64,000 nucleotides of DNA. Source: Ruegeria arenilitoris (GTDB lineage Bacteria; Pseudomonadota; Alphaproteobacteria; Rhodobacterales; Rhodobacteraceae). The stretch lies in contig NZ_WPZQ01000011.1 of NCBI RefSeq assembly GCF_013030265.1, forward strand, positions 62,001 to 126,000. Direction: 5' to 3'. Position 1 is the stretch's first letter; each line of letters opens with the position of its first letter. The notes under the pieces are model-generated. The model did no database searches, was not told the DNA's origin, and was given only the letters and a program-made list of their open reading frames with translations. Both the position numbers and the translations under genes were made by a program. Positions 45,122-54,555 of this stretch are shown piece by piece.

Positions 45122-46276
45122 TCAGTTGACCAGCGTCTCACCCAAACGCCTTAGCATACGGCAGCAAAGTTCCATCTGCTCGATCTCCAGATACTCATCA
45201 GGCTTATGAGCTTCACGGATCGAACCGGGGCCGCAGACGATCGTATTTGAGCCCAATTGCTGAAACAGCCCTGCCTCGGTTCCGAACGCCACCAGATCGG
45301 CACCGTTTGCCCCTGTCAGCTTTGCAACCAGATCGCGGGCCGCGTTGTCATCCATGGGCTCGAGACCAACAACTTCTGCTATGATTTCCAGCTCGATACC
45401 TGCCTTTGGATGAACAGACTTCATATCGGGCACCAGTGTACCGTCAACGTAATCCGTCATTTCCCCTTTCACGAAATCTGCATCGCTCGCCTGAACCGGT
45501 CGCATTTCCCAGTCGACCTCGGCTTTGCCGACAATAACATTATGCGCTACGCCGCCCGAGATTCTGCCGATATTTATAGTGCTCCATGGCGGGTCAAACT
45601 TGCTGGTCTTTGGGGTCCTTGCCTTCAGAGCCTCTCGCAACTCGAGCAATTTCGCCACATAGCGCGCAGCATATTCGGCGGCGTTCACACCTGCATCCGG
45701 CGCTGAACCATGCCCCTCCAATCCGGCAAATCGGGCCGTGTACTCATAGCAGCCCTTGTGACCCTCGATGACGCGCATCTCGGTGGGCTCGCCAACAATC
45801 GCGATATCCGGAACAATTCCTCGCTGCGCGATATCACGGATCAAATTTTGCGCGCCCAAACAGCCCGTTTCCTCATCATATGTGAAGGCAAAGTGCAGTG
45901 GTTGCTTCAAGGCGCTTGCATCAAGCGTCTCGGCAAGCGCCAGACTGGCTGCAATGAACCCCTTCATGTCACAGGTGCCCCGACCAAAAAGCTTTCCATC
46001 GCGACAGTTCAATTCAAAGGGATCGGTTGTCCAATCCTGATCCGCAACGGGGACGACATCCGTGTGTCCGGACAACATGACACCGCCTGGCAGGTCCGGC
46101 CCTAGTGTCGCAAAAAGATTGGCTTTGGTGTCGCTATGGTCTGCAGTTAAGGAACAACGTGCGCCGAGCGCTTCGAAACGATCCGACAGGTATTTGATCA
46201 GATCCAGATTTGAATCTATCGAAACTGTCGGAAATGCGATCAAATCGCCAAGTATATCGATAGACCGGTCCAGCAT
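45122..46276 (-). CDS. ArgE-like M20-family deacetylase
   Basis: A 384-residue zinc hydrolase similar to acetylornithine deacetylase. The metal site is visible: MLSGHTDVVP (about 67-76), GRGTCDMKGFIA (about 98-109), DEETGCLGA, GEPTEM and the C-terminal HKPDEYLEIEQM. The start at 46276 overlaps the stop of the upstream M24 gene as TAATG, so the two are translationally coupled. Coupling to an ectoine-hydrolase-like protein suggests it removes an acyl group from the ring-opened product, as DoeB does for N-acetyl-diaminobutyrate, although DoeB belongs to another family. Arginine biosynthesis is an alternative role. Confidence 0.88.
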   Translation of the reverse strand: MLDRSIDILGDLIAFPTVSIDSNLDLIKYLSDRFEALGARCSLTADHSDTKANLFATLGPDLPGGVMLSGHTDVVPVADQDWTTDPFELNCRDGKLFGRGTCDMKGFIAASLALAETLDASALKQPLHFAFTYDEETGCLGAQNLIRDIAQRGIVPDIAIVGEPTEMRVIEGHKGCYEYTARFAGLEGHGSAPDAGVNAAEYAARYVAKLLELREALKARTPKTSKFDPPWSTINIGRISGGVAHNVIVGKAEVDWEMRPVQASDADFVKGEMTDYVDGTLVPDMKSVHPKAGIELEIIAEVVGLEPMDDNAARDLVAKLTGANGADLVAFGTEAGLFQQLGSNTIVCGPGSIREAHKPDEYLEIEQMELCCRMLRRLGETLVN

Positions 46277-47460
46277 TATGGTTTCACAAACATCTTGCGG
46301 GGCCGATCGCAAAAGCACTCAGCAGGTCCATTTTCGGTAATCAGGATCGACTCGGTGATCTCTAGCCCCCAGTCATCCATCCAGAGGCCGGGCATGAAAT
46401 GAAAGGTCATGCCGGGTTCGAGAATGGTCTCATCTTCGTCGCGCAGCGAGATTGTGCGCTCCCCCCAATCGGGCGGATAACTCAGTCCAATCGGATATCC
46501 GCAACGCGCCCCGCGTTCTATTCCCGCGCGCTCCAGCGGTGCGGCCAGAGCGGCAGCGATGTCCTTTGCTCGATTTCCCGCCCTCGCGGCATCAAGACCG
46601 GCTTCCAATCCTTCTACCAGTGCTGCTTCTGCGCGTTTCAGCTGATCGGGGGGACTCCCCAAATACACAGACCGGCAGAACGGGGCGTGATAGCGCCTGT
46701 AACATCCTGATAATTCGAAAAAGGTACATTCGCCGGATTTGAATACATCGCCATTCCACGTCAGGTGGGGTGCTGCAGCATCCGTTCCCGACGGTAACAG
46801 GGGCACAATTGCTGCGTAGTCCCCCCAATCGTCGCCGACACCCGTGATCGCGTCGTGATAAATTTGAGCAACAAGTTCATTTTTGCGAAGGCCCGGTTCA
46901 ACACGCTCGAGCACGCCATCAACGATGTGCTCGGAAATACGCGCGGCCTTGCGCATAAAGGCAATCTCTTCCTCCGACTTTACGGCGCGTTGCCAATTCA
47001 CCAGTGCGGTTGCATCGATCAGTGACGCACCAGGCAATTCAGATAGCAGCGTCTGATGTGCCTTCGCTGAATAATAGTAGTTGTCCAGCTCAACACCAAT
47101 CCGACCGTGGGCATGCCCATATTCGGTGATCAGTTTCGCAAGATCCTGCATCGGATGGCGTGTTGTCGATTGCACAAAGCTGTCTTCATAACCGTGGATA
47201 CGGTCATCCGTCATCCAAACGGTACGGCGCGCGCCATTTGCATCCTGACTGCGCCCCCACCAAACCGGAACAGAGTCCAGAAAGATCAGCGCGCCCTGAT
47301 GAACATAAAACGACCAACCTTCGTAGCCAGTGAGCCATGAAATGTTTGAAGGGTCTTCTATGAAGAGGCAATCCAGACCGGCCTGAGACATTGCGTTCCG
47401 GGTTTTGGCAAGGCGGCGATCATATTCCGCTTGGGTAAAGGCCGGGTCAGTATGCGCCAT
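46276..47460 (-). CDS. M24-family hydrolase resembling ectoine hydrolase (DoeA/EutD)
   Basis: A 394-residue pita-bread-fold protein. The start at 47460 has GGAG eight bases upstream. Segments typical of the DoeA branch are DPSNISWLTGYEGWSFYVHQ, WWGRSQDANGARRTVWM, DATALVNWQRAVKS, GYPIGLSYPPDWGERT and GMTFHFMPGLWMDDWGLEITESILI. At the positions of the canonical M24 Asp pair it has ECTFFELSGCYRRYH, so not all metal ligands are kept, as in creatinase-type non-peptidases. A cyclic amidine or amide substrate is likely. Ectoine itself is uncertain because eutB/eutC-like genes are absent. Confidence 0.82.
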   Translation of the reverse strand: MAHTDPAFTQAEYDRRLAKTRNAMSQAGLDCLFIEDPSNISWLTGYEGWSFYVHQGALIFLDSVPVWWGRSQDANGARRTVWMTDDRIHGYEDSFVQSTTRHPMQDLAKLITEYGHAHGRIGVELDNYYYSAKAHQTLLSELPGASLIDATALVNWQRAVKSEEEIAFMRKAARISEHIVDGVLERVEPGLRKNELVAQIYHDAITGVGDDWGDYAAIVPLLPSGTDAAAPHLTWNGDVFKSGECTFFELSGCYRRYHAPFCRSVYLGSPPDQLKRAEAALVEGLEAGLDAARAGNRAKDIAAALAAPLERAGIERGARCGYPIGLSYPPDWGERTISLRDEDETILEPGMTFHFMPGLWMDDWGLEITESILITENGPAECFCDRPRKMFVKP

Positions 47461-47556
47461 CTGAATCTCCGCTTCGCAACGAACTTTGGTTGACACAACT
47501 TCACCAATCGGCTCACGTCAATGGGTCAGGCAGTCGACGGGATGGAGTTCATCAAA

Positions 47557-48702
47557 ATGAGAGGGTTTGAACAGGCCGAGTTCGAGGCCCGGACTAAGCG
47601 TGCTCAAAAGGTGATGGAGCAGAAGGGCCTGTCGGCACTATTGCTGACGACCGAGACGGATGTGCGTTACTTTACCGGGTATCTGACGCGGTTCTGGGAA
47701 AGCCCGACGCGCCCTTGGTTTCTTGTACTGCCGGCGAGCGGCAAGCCGGTAGCAGTGATCCCCTCAATCGGTGCAGCGCTCATGGGACAGACATGGGTTG
47801 ATGATATCAGAACATGGAGCGCGCCTGATCTGAAGGATGATGGCGTTTCATTGCTGGTTGAGACACTGATTGAGTTAACACCGGCAGATGGTCAAATCGG
47901 GATACCAGACGGCCACGAAACGCACGCGCGGATACCGCTGGCAGATCTCAACCGTGTGCGTGGAAACATTGGTCAGCGGCAAATTGCAGGTGACCATGGC
48001 ATCCTGCGGCAGCTTCGAATGGTCAAATCCCCCGCTGAAATTGCTAAGATCGAAACCGCCTGTGACATTGCAGGTAGCGCATTTGCACGTGTCCCGGAAA
48101 TTGCCTCTTCCGGTGTGCCGCTGGATGAGGTGTTTCGCGGGTTTCAGATCCTCTGCCTTGAAGAAGGAGCTGATTGGGTGCCTTATCTGGCAGGCGGAGC
48201 AGAGCGTGGCGGGTATTCGGATGTAATCTCGCCTGCACGACCGGTGCCATTGTCCAATGGTGACGTGCTAATGCTGGACACAGGCCTCGTCTGGGATGGG
48301 TACTTCAGTGACTTTGATCGCAACTGGTCGATAGGACCTGCCAGCAACGAAGTCCAATCCGCACATGCCCGCCTGATCGAAGCTTCGGACGCTGCATTTG
48401 AAATCGCAAGGCCCGGGACCACGGCCGCCGATCTGTTTCACGCCATGAATGATGTGTTGACCCGTGATGCTGAAGGGACGGATGCGGGGCGGCTGGGTCA
48501 CGGTTTGGGTATGTCGCTGACTGAATGGCCGTCGCTTATCCCATCAGATCACACAGTGCTGGAGCCGGGTATGGTCCTTACGCTAGAACCGGGAATCGCT
48601 GTGGGTGACAAAATACTTGTCCACGAAGAGAACATCGTCATCACTGACAATGCACCAAGATATATCAGCCCCCGCATAGGCCCTGAGTTGATCGAACTAT
48701 GA
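47557..48702 (+). CDS. M24-family metallopeptidase (Xaa-Pro peptidase-like)
   Basis: A 381-residue protein divergent from the DoeA-like gene. The start at 47557 is chosen for GGAG nine bases upstream; in-frame ATGs at 47521 and 47542 have no such site. All five metal ligands of true M24 peptidases are present: MLDTG and DFDRNW (Asp pair), HGLGMSLTEWP (His), LTLEPGI (Glu) and VHEENIVI (Glu). It is therefore probably an active dinuclear peptidase or amidohydrolase, in contrast to the other two M24 proteins in this window. Its stop overlaps the next start by 4 bases. Confidence 0.88.
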   Translation: MRGFEQAEFEARTKRAQKVMEQKGLSALLLTTETDVRYFTGYLTRFWESPTRPWFLVLPASGKPVAVIPSIGAALMGQTWVDDIRTWSAPDLKDDGVSLLVETLIELTPADGQIGIPDGHETHARIPLADLNRVRGNIGQRQIAGDHGILRQLRMVKSPAEIAKIETACDIAGSAFARVPEIASSGVPLDEVFRGFQILCLEEGADWVPYLAGGAERGGYSDVISPARPVPLSNGDVLMLDTGLVWDGYFSDFDRNWSIGPASNEVQSAHARLIEASDAAFEIARPGTTAADLFHAMNDVLTRDAEGTDAGRLGHGLGMSLTEWPSLIPSDHTVLEPGMVLTLEPGIAVGDKILVHEENIVITDNAPRYISPRIGPELIEL

Positions 48703-49406
48703 CACATATTCCTTATACTCTGGATACAGACGATCCGAATGCGTCACCTCTGGGCCTGATTGTGCTTCAGACCGATGAAACTCTTGAGCCCGAATTCAGT
48801 GCTTATTTCTCGGATCGGAAGTATCCAATCCACGTGACCCGCATTCCAAGTGGTATTGAGGTGACAACGGATAGTCTGGCTGAAATGGAAACTGCGCTGC
48901 CGGCTGCTGCCAGTCTTTTGCCGAACGCGCGGCCTTATCGGGTTGTTGGATATGGATGTACCTCGGCCAGTTCGGTCATAGGGTCCGAATGTGTGGCGGA
49001 ACTGGTTAAGCAAACCTGCAATACTGCTGAGGTTACCAATCCCCTGCGTGCGGCTGCGGCTTGCGCCGCAGATCTTGGGGTTTCAAAGTTTGCGTTGCTC
49101 TCGCCCTACATAGAAGAGGTCAACATACCGTTGCGCCGGGCGTTCGCCGAGCGTGGAATGTCGACTGATGTTTTCGGAACCTTTGGCGAGGCCGAAGAGG
49201 CAAAAGTGGTACGCATATCCAACCAATCGGTGGTCGACGCCGCCGTAAAATTGGGCTCCGATTCTTCGGTCGAAGCAGTATTTCTAAGCTGTACGAACCT
49301 CAGAACCTTGTCGGCCATCCCTGAAATCCAGAAAAGGATCGGAAAGCCGGTTCTTTCAAGTAATCAAAGTCTCGCTTGGCATATGAAGCGTTTGAATGCA
49401 GCTTAA
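48699..49406 (+). CDS. maleate isomerase / arylmalonate decarboxylase family protein (EutA-like)
   Basis: A 235-residue Asp/Glu-racemase-superfamily protein. Two catalytic-type cysteines are seen, in VVGYGCTSASS near residue 86 and AVFLSCTNLRTL near residue 200, the arrangement of maleate cis-trans isomerases. NPLRAAAACAADLGVSKFALLSPY is also family-typical. EutA in ectoine utilisation clusters belongs here. The gene is translationally coupled (ATGA) to the M24 peptidase. Racemisation or isomerisation of a small carboxylic acid is expected; the substrate is unknown. The 138-base gap that follows precedes the ABC importer. Confidence 0.85.
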   Translation: MTHIPYTLDTDDPNASPLGLIVLQTDETLEPEFSAYFSDRKYPIHVTRIPSGIEVTTDSLAEMETALPAAASLLPNARPYRVVGYGCTSASSVIGSECVAELVKQTCNTAEVTNPLRAAAACAADLGVSKFALLSPYIEEVNIPLRRAFAERGMSTDVFGTFGEAEEAKVVRISNQSVVDAAVKLGSDSSVEAVFLSCTNLRTLSAIPEIQKRIGKPVLSSNQSLAWHMKRLNAA

Positions 49407-49544
49407 TGAATTATCAAAACGATATCTCAATTATCAAAAATTGCATTCAAGGTTGCAATGACGCACCTGCTTGGTCTTAACTGAGTCGACAGATCAGTGA
49501 AATCCGACGCTGTTGGATAATCATTTGACGAGACAGGGGGTCTT

Positions 49545-50645
49545 GTGACCGAAACAAGTAACGACGCCGCGTTTGTCGAATTTCAACGCGTTCAAAAGTC
49601 TTATGATGGCGAAAATCTCGTCGTTAAAGATTTAAATCTGGCTATGCCCAAGGGTGAGTTTCTGACGATGCTCGGGCCATCAGGGTCCGGGAAAACCACC
49701 TGCCTTATGATGCTCGCCGGGTTTGAAACAGCTACCCATGGTGAAATCCTGTTGGATGGGCGACCCATCAACAATATTCCGCCCCACAAGCGCGGCATCG
49801 GCATGGTGTTTCAAAACTACGCCCTGTTCCCGCACATGACTGTGGCCGAAAACCTTTCGTTCCCACTGGAAGTCCGCAAGATGGGCAAGTCCGAACGAGA
49901 GGAAAAGGTAAAGCGCGCTCTGGATATGGTGCAGATGGGTGCCTTTGGCAGCCGCCGTCCTGCGCAGCTGTCAGGTGGACAGCAACAGCGGATCGCACTG
50001 GCGCGTGCTCTCGTTTTCGAACCTGAGCTGGTATTGATGGACGAACCACTGGGCGCACTAGACAAGCAGCTGCGCGAACACATGCAGTTCGAAATCACCC
50101 GTCTTGCGCACGAGCTTGGAATCACAACCGTTTACGTCACTCACGACCAGACCGAAGCCCTGACCATGTCGGATCGTGTGGCGGTGTTTGATGACGGCCG
50201 CATCCAGCAACTTGCCCCGCCCGATCAGCTCTATGAAGAACCCGAGAACAGCTTTGTTGCGCAGTTCATCGGTGAGAACAACACGCTGGAAGGCGTGGTG
50301 AAATCGATCGACGGTGATACCTGCCTTGTTCAACTGGATGATGGCTCGGAAATTGATGCGGTTCCGATCAATGTTCACCAGCCAGGCGAGCGCACCAAAG
50401 TGTCGATCCGGCCTGAGCGTGTTGAATTCAACAAAGACCGACTGCACGCCGATGCGCACACGCTCAAGGCGATAGTGAAAGAGTTCATCTATATGGGCGA
50501 TGTGTTCCGCTTCCGCATGTCGGTCGCTGGAAATGACGAGTTCATCGTCAAGACACGGAATGCCCCGGATGCTGTAAAACTGAAACCCGGCGAAGAGATA
50601 GAGATCGGGTGGCTGCCTCAGGATTGTCGTGCGCTGGACGCATAG
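49545..50645 (+). CDS. ABC transporter ATP-binding protein, PotA type
   Basis: A 366-residue ATPase with GTG start and AGGGGG upstream. Walker A GPSGSGKTT, Q-loop VFQNYALFPHMTV, signature LSGGQQQRIALARAL, Walker B VLMDEPLGALD and VTHDQTEAL are all present. A C-terminal TOBE domain follows (SIRPERVEF near residue 285). It is the first gene of an ATPase - binding protein - permease - permease - creatinase run. PotA-class ATPases energise uptake of polyamines and other cationic or zwitterionic amines; creatine is the likely substrate from context. Confidence 0.92.
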   Translation: MTETSNDAAFVEFQRVQKSYDGENLVVKDLNLAMPKGEFLTMLGPSGSGKTTCLMMLAGFETATHGEILLDGRPINNIPPHKRGIGMVFQNYALFPHMTVAENLSFPLEVRKMGKSEREEKVKRALDMVQMGAFGSRRPAQLSGGQQQRIALARALVFEPELVLMDEPLGALDKQLREHMQFEITRLAHELGITTVYVTHDQTEALTMSDRVAVFDDGRIQQLAPPDQLYEEPENSFVAQFIGENNTLEGVVKSIDGDTCLVQLDDGSEIDAVPINVHQPGERTKVSIRPERVEFNKDRLHADAHTLKAIVKEFIYMGDVFRFRMSVAGNDEFIVKTRNAPDAVKLKPGEEIEIGWLPQDCRALDA

Positions 50646-50669
50646 ACCAGCCGGGTCAGGCAGAGGGAC

Positions 50670-50697
50670 AGGCTGACGAAAACCCGTGCGTCAGCCT
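50670..50697. repeat. intergenic stem-loop between ATPase and binding-protein genes
   Basis: AGGCTGACG - 10 bases - CGTCAGCCT is a perfect 9-bp hairpin, without a T-run on the plus strand. It may be an RNA-processing or stability element separating the ATPase message from the more abundant binding-protein message. Confidence 0.5.
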
Positions 50698-50733
50698 ACA
50701 ATAATACAAACGGGAATAACTGGGAGATACTTT

Positions 50734-51825
50734 ATGAAACCAACAAAGATCTTGCTTTCTGCAGCCGCAATTGCGACGGCCGCAGGCACCGTTTCCGCAG
50801 AAGAGATGACGATCGTCTCGTGGGGCGGCGCCTATTCGAAATCTCAGCTAAAGGCTTACCACGAGCCCTATTCGGAAAAGACCGGCGTCACAATTCTGAA
50901 CGATGACAGCTCGGCCGAAGCGGTGGCAAAACTGCGCGCGATGAACGAAGCGGGCAACATCACATGGGATGTGGTTGATGTTGTGGCTGCAGATGCGATC
51001 CGTCTGTGTGACGAAGGCCTGGCGATGGAAATCGACCCGGACACGCAACTGGCGGCAGCACCTGACGGAACACCTGCATCGGAAGATTTTGGTGACCTGT
51101 TGGTCAGCGAGTGCTTTATCCCGCAGATCGTGTATTCGACGACCTTTGGCTATCGTACAGATCTGGTGGGCGACAATCCTCCGACCGACATTTGTGCGGT
51201 ATTCGATCTCGAAGCGTATCCCGGCAAACGTTCGCTGGAAAAGCGCCCGATCAACAACATGGAATGGGCTCTGCTCTGTGACGGCGTGGCCAAAGAAGAC
51301 GTTTATGACGTTCTGGCAACTGCCGAAGGTCAGGACCAGGCTCTTGCCAAGCTCGACACCATCAAGGACAGCGTTGTCTGGTGGTCCGCCGGTGCTGACA
51401 CACCGCAGCTTTTGGCTGATGGCGAAGTCGTCATGGGTTCGACCTATAACGGTCGTCTGTTCAGCGTGATCGAAGAGCAGAAGCAGCCAGTTGCAATGCT
51501 TTGGGACGCTCAGGTGTTTGACCTTGATGGCTGGATCATCCCGGCCGGTCTGAGCGATGAGCGCAAGCAGCGCGCGCTGGACTACATCATGTTCGCCACC
51601 GACACTCAGCGTCTGGCAGATCAGGCCAAGTACATCTCGTACGGTCCTGCACGTGCATCGTCTGCACCGCTGGTTGGTCAGCACGCCGAACTGGGTATCG
51701 ACATGGCACCACATATGCCGACCGATCCGGAAAACGCAAAGAACACGTTCCTCTACAACTACGAGTTCTGGGCTGACTATCGTGATGACATCGACGCCAA
51801 ATTCCAAGCGTGGCTGGCACAATAA
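50734..51825 (+). CDS. extracellular solute-binding protein, PotD class
   Basis: A 363-residue periplasmic protein. The start at 50734 is supported by GGGAGATAC and an immediate signal peptide (MKPTKILLSAAAIATAAGTVSA, cleavage before EEM). The mature start EEMTIVSWGGAYSKSQLKAYHEPYSEKTGV is typical of the polyamine-type binding-protein family. WSAGADTPQLLADGEVVMGSTYNGRLF and DGWIIPAGLSDERKQRALDYIMFA follow. It precedes two permeases and a creatinase, so creatine or another guanidino compound is a plausible ligand. Confidence 0.9.
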   Translation: MKPTKILLSAAAIATAAGTVSAEEMTIVSWGGAYSKSQLKAYHEPYSEKTGVTILNDDSSAEAVAKLRAMNEAGNITWDVVDVVAADAIRLCDEGLAMEIDPDTQLAAAPDGTPASEDFGDLLVSECFIPQIVYSTTFGYRTDLVGDNPPTDICAVFDLEAYPGKRSLEKRPINNMEWALLCDGVAKEDVYDVLATAEGQDQALAKLDTIKDSVVWWSAGADTPQLLADGEVVMGSTYNGRLFSVIEEQKQPVAMLWDAQVFDLDGWIIPAGLSDERKQRALDYIMFATDTQRLADQAKYISYGPARASSAPLVGQHAELGIDMAPHMPTDPENAKNTFLYNYEFWADYRDDIDAKFQAWLAQ

Positions 51826-51848
51826 TCGCTGAATGCGTTGAAAGACCA

Positions 51849-51876
51849 GTCAGGTGGCGGTGCGCCGCCGCCTGAC
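51849..51876 (+). terminator. stem-loop after the PotD-class gene
   Basis: GTCAGGTGGCGG - TGCG - CCGCCGCCTGAC forms a 12-bp stem with one T-G mismatch, 24 bases after the binding-protein stop codon and before the permease gene. No T-run follows, so it more likely protects the upstream message from 3' decay or causes partial termination. Confidence 0.5.
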
Positions 51877-51899
51877 CCAAGCAGAACCAAGAGGCACGA

Positions 51900-53174
51900 A
51901 TGACTGACGCAAGCCAACCCGCCGGACCCATGCTGGCAGCGGACGGAACGCCGCTCAAGCAATCGCTCGCGCGTTCGTTGCGGCGTCAGAAACTCCGGGC
52001 GCTTTTACTTGTCGCGCCACTACTCCTGTTCGTACTGTTTTCGTTTCTTGTCCCCATCGCCTCAATGCTGTTCCGCTCGGTCGAGAACAGCATCGTTTCG
52101 GATACGATCCCGTTAACGGTCGAGGCACTGAATAATTGGGATGAGACAAGTGGCGAGTTACCGGGCGAAGATGTTTATGATGCGTTCGTCCGTGATATGG
52201 TCATTGCGATCGACAACAAACAACACACCCGGTTGGGAACGCGTCTGAACTACGAAGAAACGGGCATGTCTTCGATGTTCCGCAAATCCGGTCGGAAGCT
52301 CAAGCGTCTGGATCCCGAAACCGACGGACCGTTCAAAGAACAGCTGATCGAAATTCACGAAGGCTGGGGTGATCCACAGACATGGCGTGTGATCAAGACG
52401 CACGCGGTGCCGATTACAAATGGTTACTTCCTGAATGCTGTCGATATGCGACGCACTCCCGAAGGGGCGCAGGCGCAACCGGAAGACAAGCAGATTCTTA
52501 TCAAGCTTTTTGGTCGTACGCTGTTCATGTCACTGGTGATTACCGGTGCATGTATCCTGTTGGCCTATCCGATCAGCTACCTGCTGGCGACATTGCCAAT
52601 GCGAGTTTCGAACCTGCTGATGATCCTCGTATTATTGCCATTCTGGACATCCCTTCTGGTGCGAACCTCGGCCTGGAAGGTCATGCTGCAGCAACAAGGT
52701 GTGATCAATGACACGCTGGTTTGGCTCGGGCTGGTTGCAGATGATTCACGTCTGATCATCATCAACAACCAGATCGGTACGATTGTTGCGATGACGCATA
52801 TCCTGCTGCCATTCATGATCCTGCCGATGTATTCGGTGATGCAGACGATCCCGCCATCCTACACCCGTGCCGCCAAGTCGATGGGGGCCACGAACTGGAC
52901 CACCTTCTGGCGCATCTACTTCCCGCAATCCATTCCGGGTATCGGAGCGGGTTCGATCCTCGTCTTCATTCTGGCGATTGGTTACTACATCACGCCCGAG
53001 ATTGTCGGCGGAACCAAGGGTGTCTTCATCTCGAACCGGATCGCCTACCACATCTCGTCCTCGCTGAACTGGGGGCTTGCCGCGGCCTTGGGAACAATCC
53101 TGCTGGGTGTCGTGCTGCTGCTCTATTGGGTCTACGACAAGATCGTCGGCATTGATAACGTGAAGCTGGGATAA
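51900..53174 (+). CDS. ABC transporter permease, PotB type, with long loop after TM1
   Basis: A 424-residue permease. TM1 lies near residues 34-56 (LLLVAPLLLFVLFSFLVPIASML). A hydrophilic insert of roughly 140 residues (about 60-200) follows before TM2 (LFMSLVITGACILLAYPISYLLA). The EAA-type cytoplasmic loop reads SYTRAAKSMGATNWTTFWRIYFPQSIPGI. Typical PotB proteins have about 280-300 residues, so the insert accounts for the extra length. AAGAGG precedes the ATG. Confidence 0.9.
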   Translation: MTDASQPAGPMLAADGTPLKQSLARSLRRQKLRALLLVAPLLLFVLFSFLVPIASMLFRSVENSIVSDTIPLTVEALNNWDETSGELPGEDVYDAFVRDMVIAIDNKQHTRLGTRLNYEETGMSSMFRKSGRKLKRLDPETDGPFKEQLIEIHEGWGDPQTWRVIKTHAVPITNGYFLNAVDMRRTPEGAQAQPEDKQILIKLFGRTLFMSLVITGACILLAYPISYLLATLPMRVSNLLMILVLLPFWTSLLVRTSAWKVMLQQQGVINDTLVWLGLVADDSRLIIINNQIGTIVAMTHILLPFMILPMYSVMQTIPPSYTRAAKSMGATNWTTFWRIYFPQSIPGIGAGSILVFILAIGYYITPEIVGGTKGVFISNRIAYHISSSLNWGLAAALGTILLGVVLLLYWVYDKIVGIDNVKLG

Positions 53175-53179
53175 GAATA

Positions 53180-54391
53180 ATGGCCGCACTTACACCGATA
53201 TCCCGCAAACCTCTGTCAATGGTCCTGCCCAGTGTTGCGCTTGCTGGCGCTTTCGCCGGAATTTTTGTCGGCGCTGGAAATGGCTCGATTCTTCTTGGAA
53301 TGTTGGGCGGAGCGATCCTGATCGCAGGATTGGCCTGGATCTACATTACGCTGCTAAAAAACGAAAAGCTGGCGCGATGGATTAATATCCTTGGCTTCGG
53401 CATCGTTGGCTTTCTGGTTTCCGGTCCGATGGGGGGTGTACTCGGCCTGCTGGGCGGGTGGTTCTTCATCTGGTTCATCTATTGGCTGTACGAAGGCCGG
53501 TATCGCCGCAAACTGTTGCCCTACCTGACGCCAAAACAGGTGTTCTACCACTACCTGTTCAGAGTGATCTGTGGTGCGATCTTTGTCTTCCTGATCACAC
53601 CAATTCTGGTGGTTCTGCCGCTATCCTTTAATGCTCAGGACTTCTTTACGTTCACGCCGGAAATGTTGCGGCTGGACCCTGAAGGGTATTCGCTGAAGCA
53701 CTACCGCGATTTCTTTACCAACAATGAATGGCAGCGCAGTTTCAAGAACTCGCTGATCATCGCACCGATTGCGACGATCATTTCAGTCTCTCTGGGTACG
53801 CTGGCGGCCATCGGCCTCAGCCAGAGCCACGTTCCCGGACGCCGCGCCATTATGGGTATCCTGATTTCGCCCATGATTGTTCCGCTGATCATCTCAGCCA
53901 CCGGGATGTTCTTTTTCTACAGTGATATCGGCCGCTTCATGGAAGGTACGCTGGGCATGAACAAGAACCTTGTGGGTTACATCAAGGTTATCCTCGCGCA
54001 TGCGGTTCTGGGTATTCCGTTTGTTATCATCACTGTGACCGCGACCCTGGTGGGTTTCGATCGATCCCTGACTCGCGCCGCTGCCAATATGGGCGCTGGT
54101 CCTGTCCGGACGTTCTTTTCAATCCAGATGCCGTTGATCCTGCCCGGCGTGATCTCGGGTGGCCTTTTCGCCTTCATCACTTCGTTCGATGAGGTGGTCG
54201 TTGTGCTGTTTGTCGGGTCTGCCAGCCAGAAAACCCTGCCTTGGCAGATGTTCACCGGCCTGCGGGAGCAGATCAGCCCGACCATTCTGGCGGTTGCGAC
54301 GATCCTCGTGGTGATCTCGATCGCGTTGCTTACCACGGTTGAACTGCTGCGGCGTCGTTCTGAACGTCTTCGCGGGCTTTCTCCGGCTTGA
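53180..54391 (+). CDS. ABC transporter permease, PotC type, with N-terminal membrane extension
   Basis: A 403-residue permease. The standard PotC region begins about residue 120 (FRVICGAIFVFLITPILVVLPLSF), with the EAA loop SLTRAAANMGAGPVRTFFSIQMPLILPGV near residue 295. The first 115 residues add about four hydrophobic segments (VLPSVALAGAFAGIFVGA; ILLGMLGGAILIAGLAWIYI; ILGFGIVGFLVS; GVLGLLGGWFFIWFIYWLY), which are not part of the usual fold. It starts 5 bases after the preceding permease gene. Confidence 0.9.
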   Translation: MAALTPISRKPLSMVLPSVALAGAFAGIFVGAGNGSILLGMLGGAILIAGLAWIYITLLKNEKLARWINILGFGIVGFLVSGPMGGVLGLLGGWFFIWFIYWLYEGRYRRKLLPYLTPKQVFYHYLFRVICGAIFVFLITPILVVLPLSFNAQDFFTFTPEMLRLDPEGYSLKHYRDFFTNNEWQRSFKNSLIIAPIATIISVSLGTLAAIGLSQSHVPGRRAIMGILISPMIVPLIISATGMFFFYSDIGRFMEGTLGMNKNLVGYIKVILAHAVLGIPFVIITVTATLVGFDRSLTRAAANMGAGPVRTFFSIQMPLILPGVISGGLFAFITSFDEVVVVLFVGSASQKTLPWQMFTGLREQISPTILAVATILVVISIALLTTVELLRRRSERLRGLSPA

Positions 54392-54555
54392 CGTAAAAAA
54401 GCAGGTCATTTAACGATTCACCCGTTCAACCCCTGCTGCGATGGCGTCGTGGCACTTAAGGGGTTGATCGGCTCTCGGACCCCGAGACCGCCTGTCCTGA
54501 ACGCCGGGACATGTGGCCGGGCTTTGCACGTCCGGCAAAGATGAGAGACCTGACT

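Noticed and set aside
45122..49406. Complete ectoine degradation operon
   Set aside because: Only DoeA-like and EutA-like members are present; the remaining pathway genes and the UehABC importer are missing.
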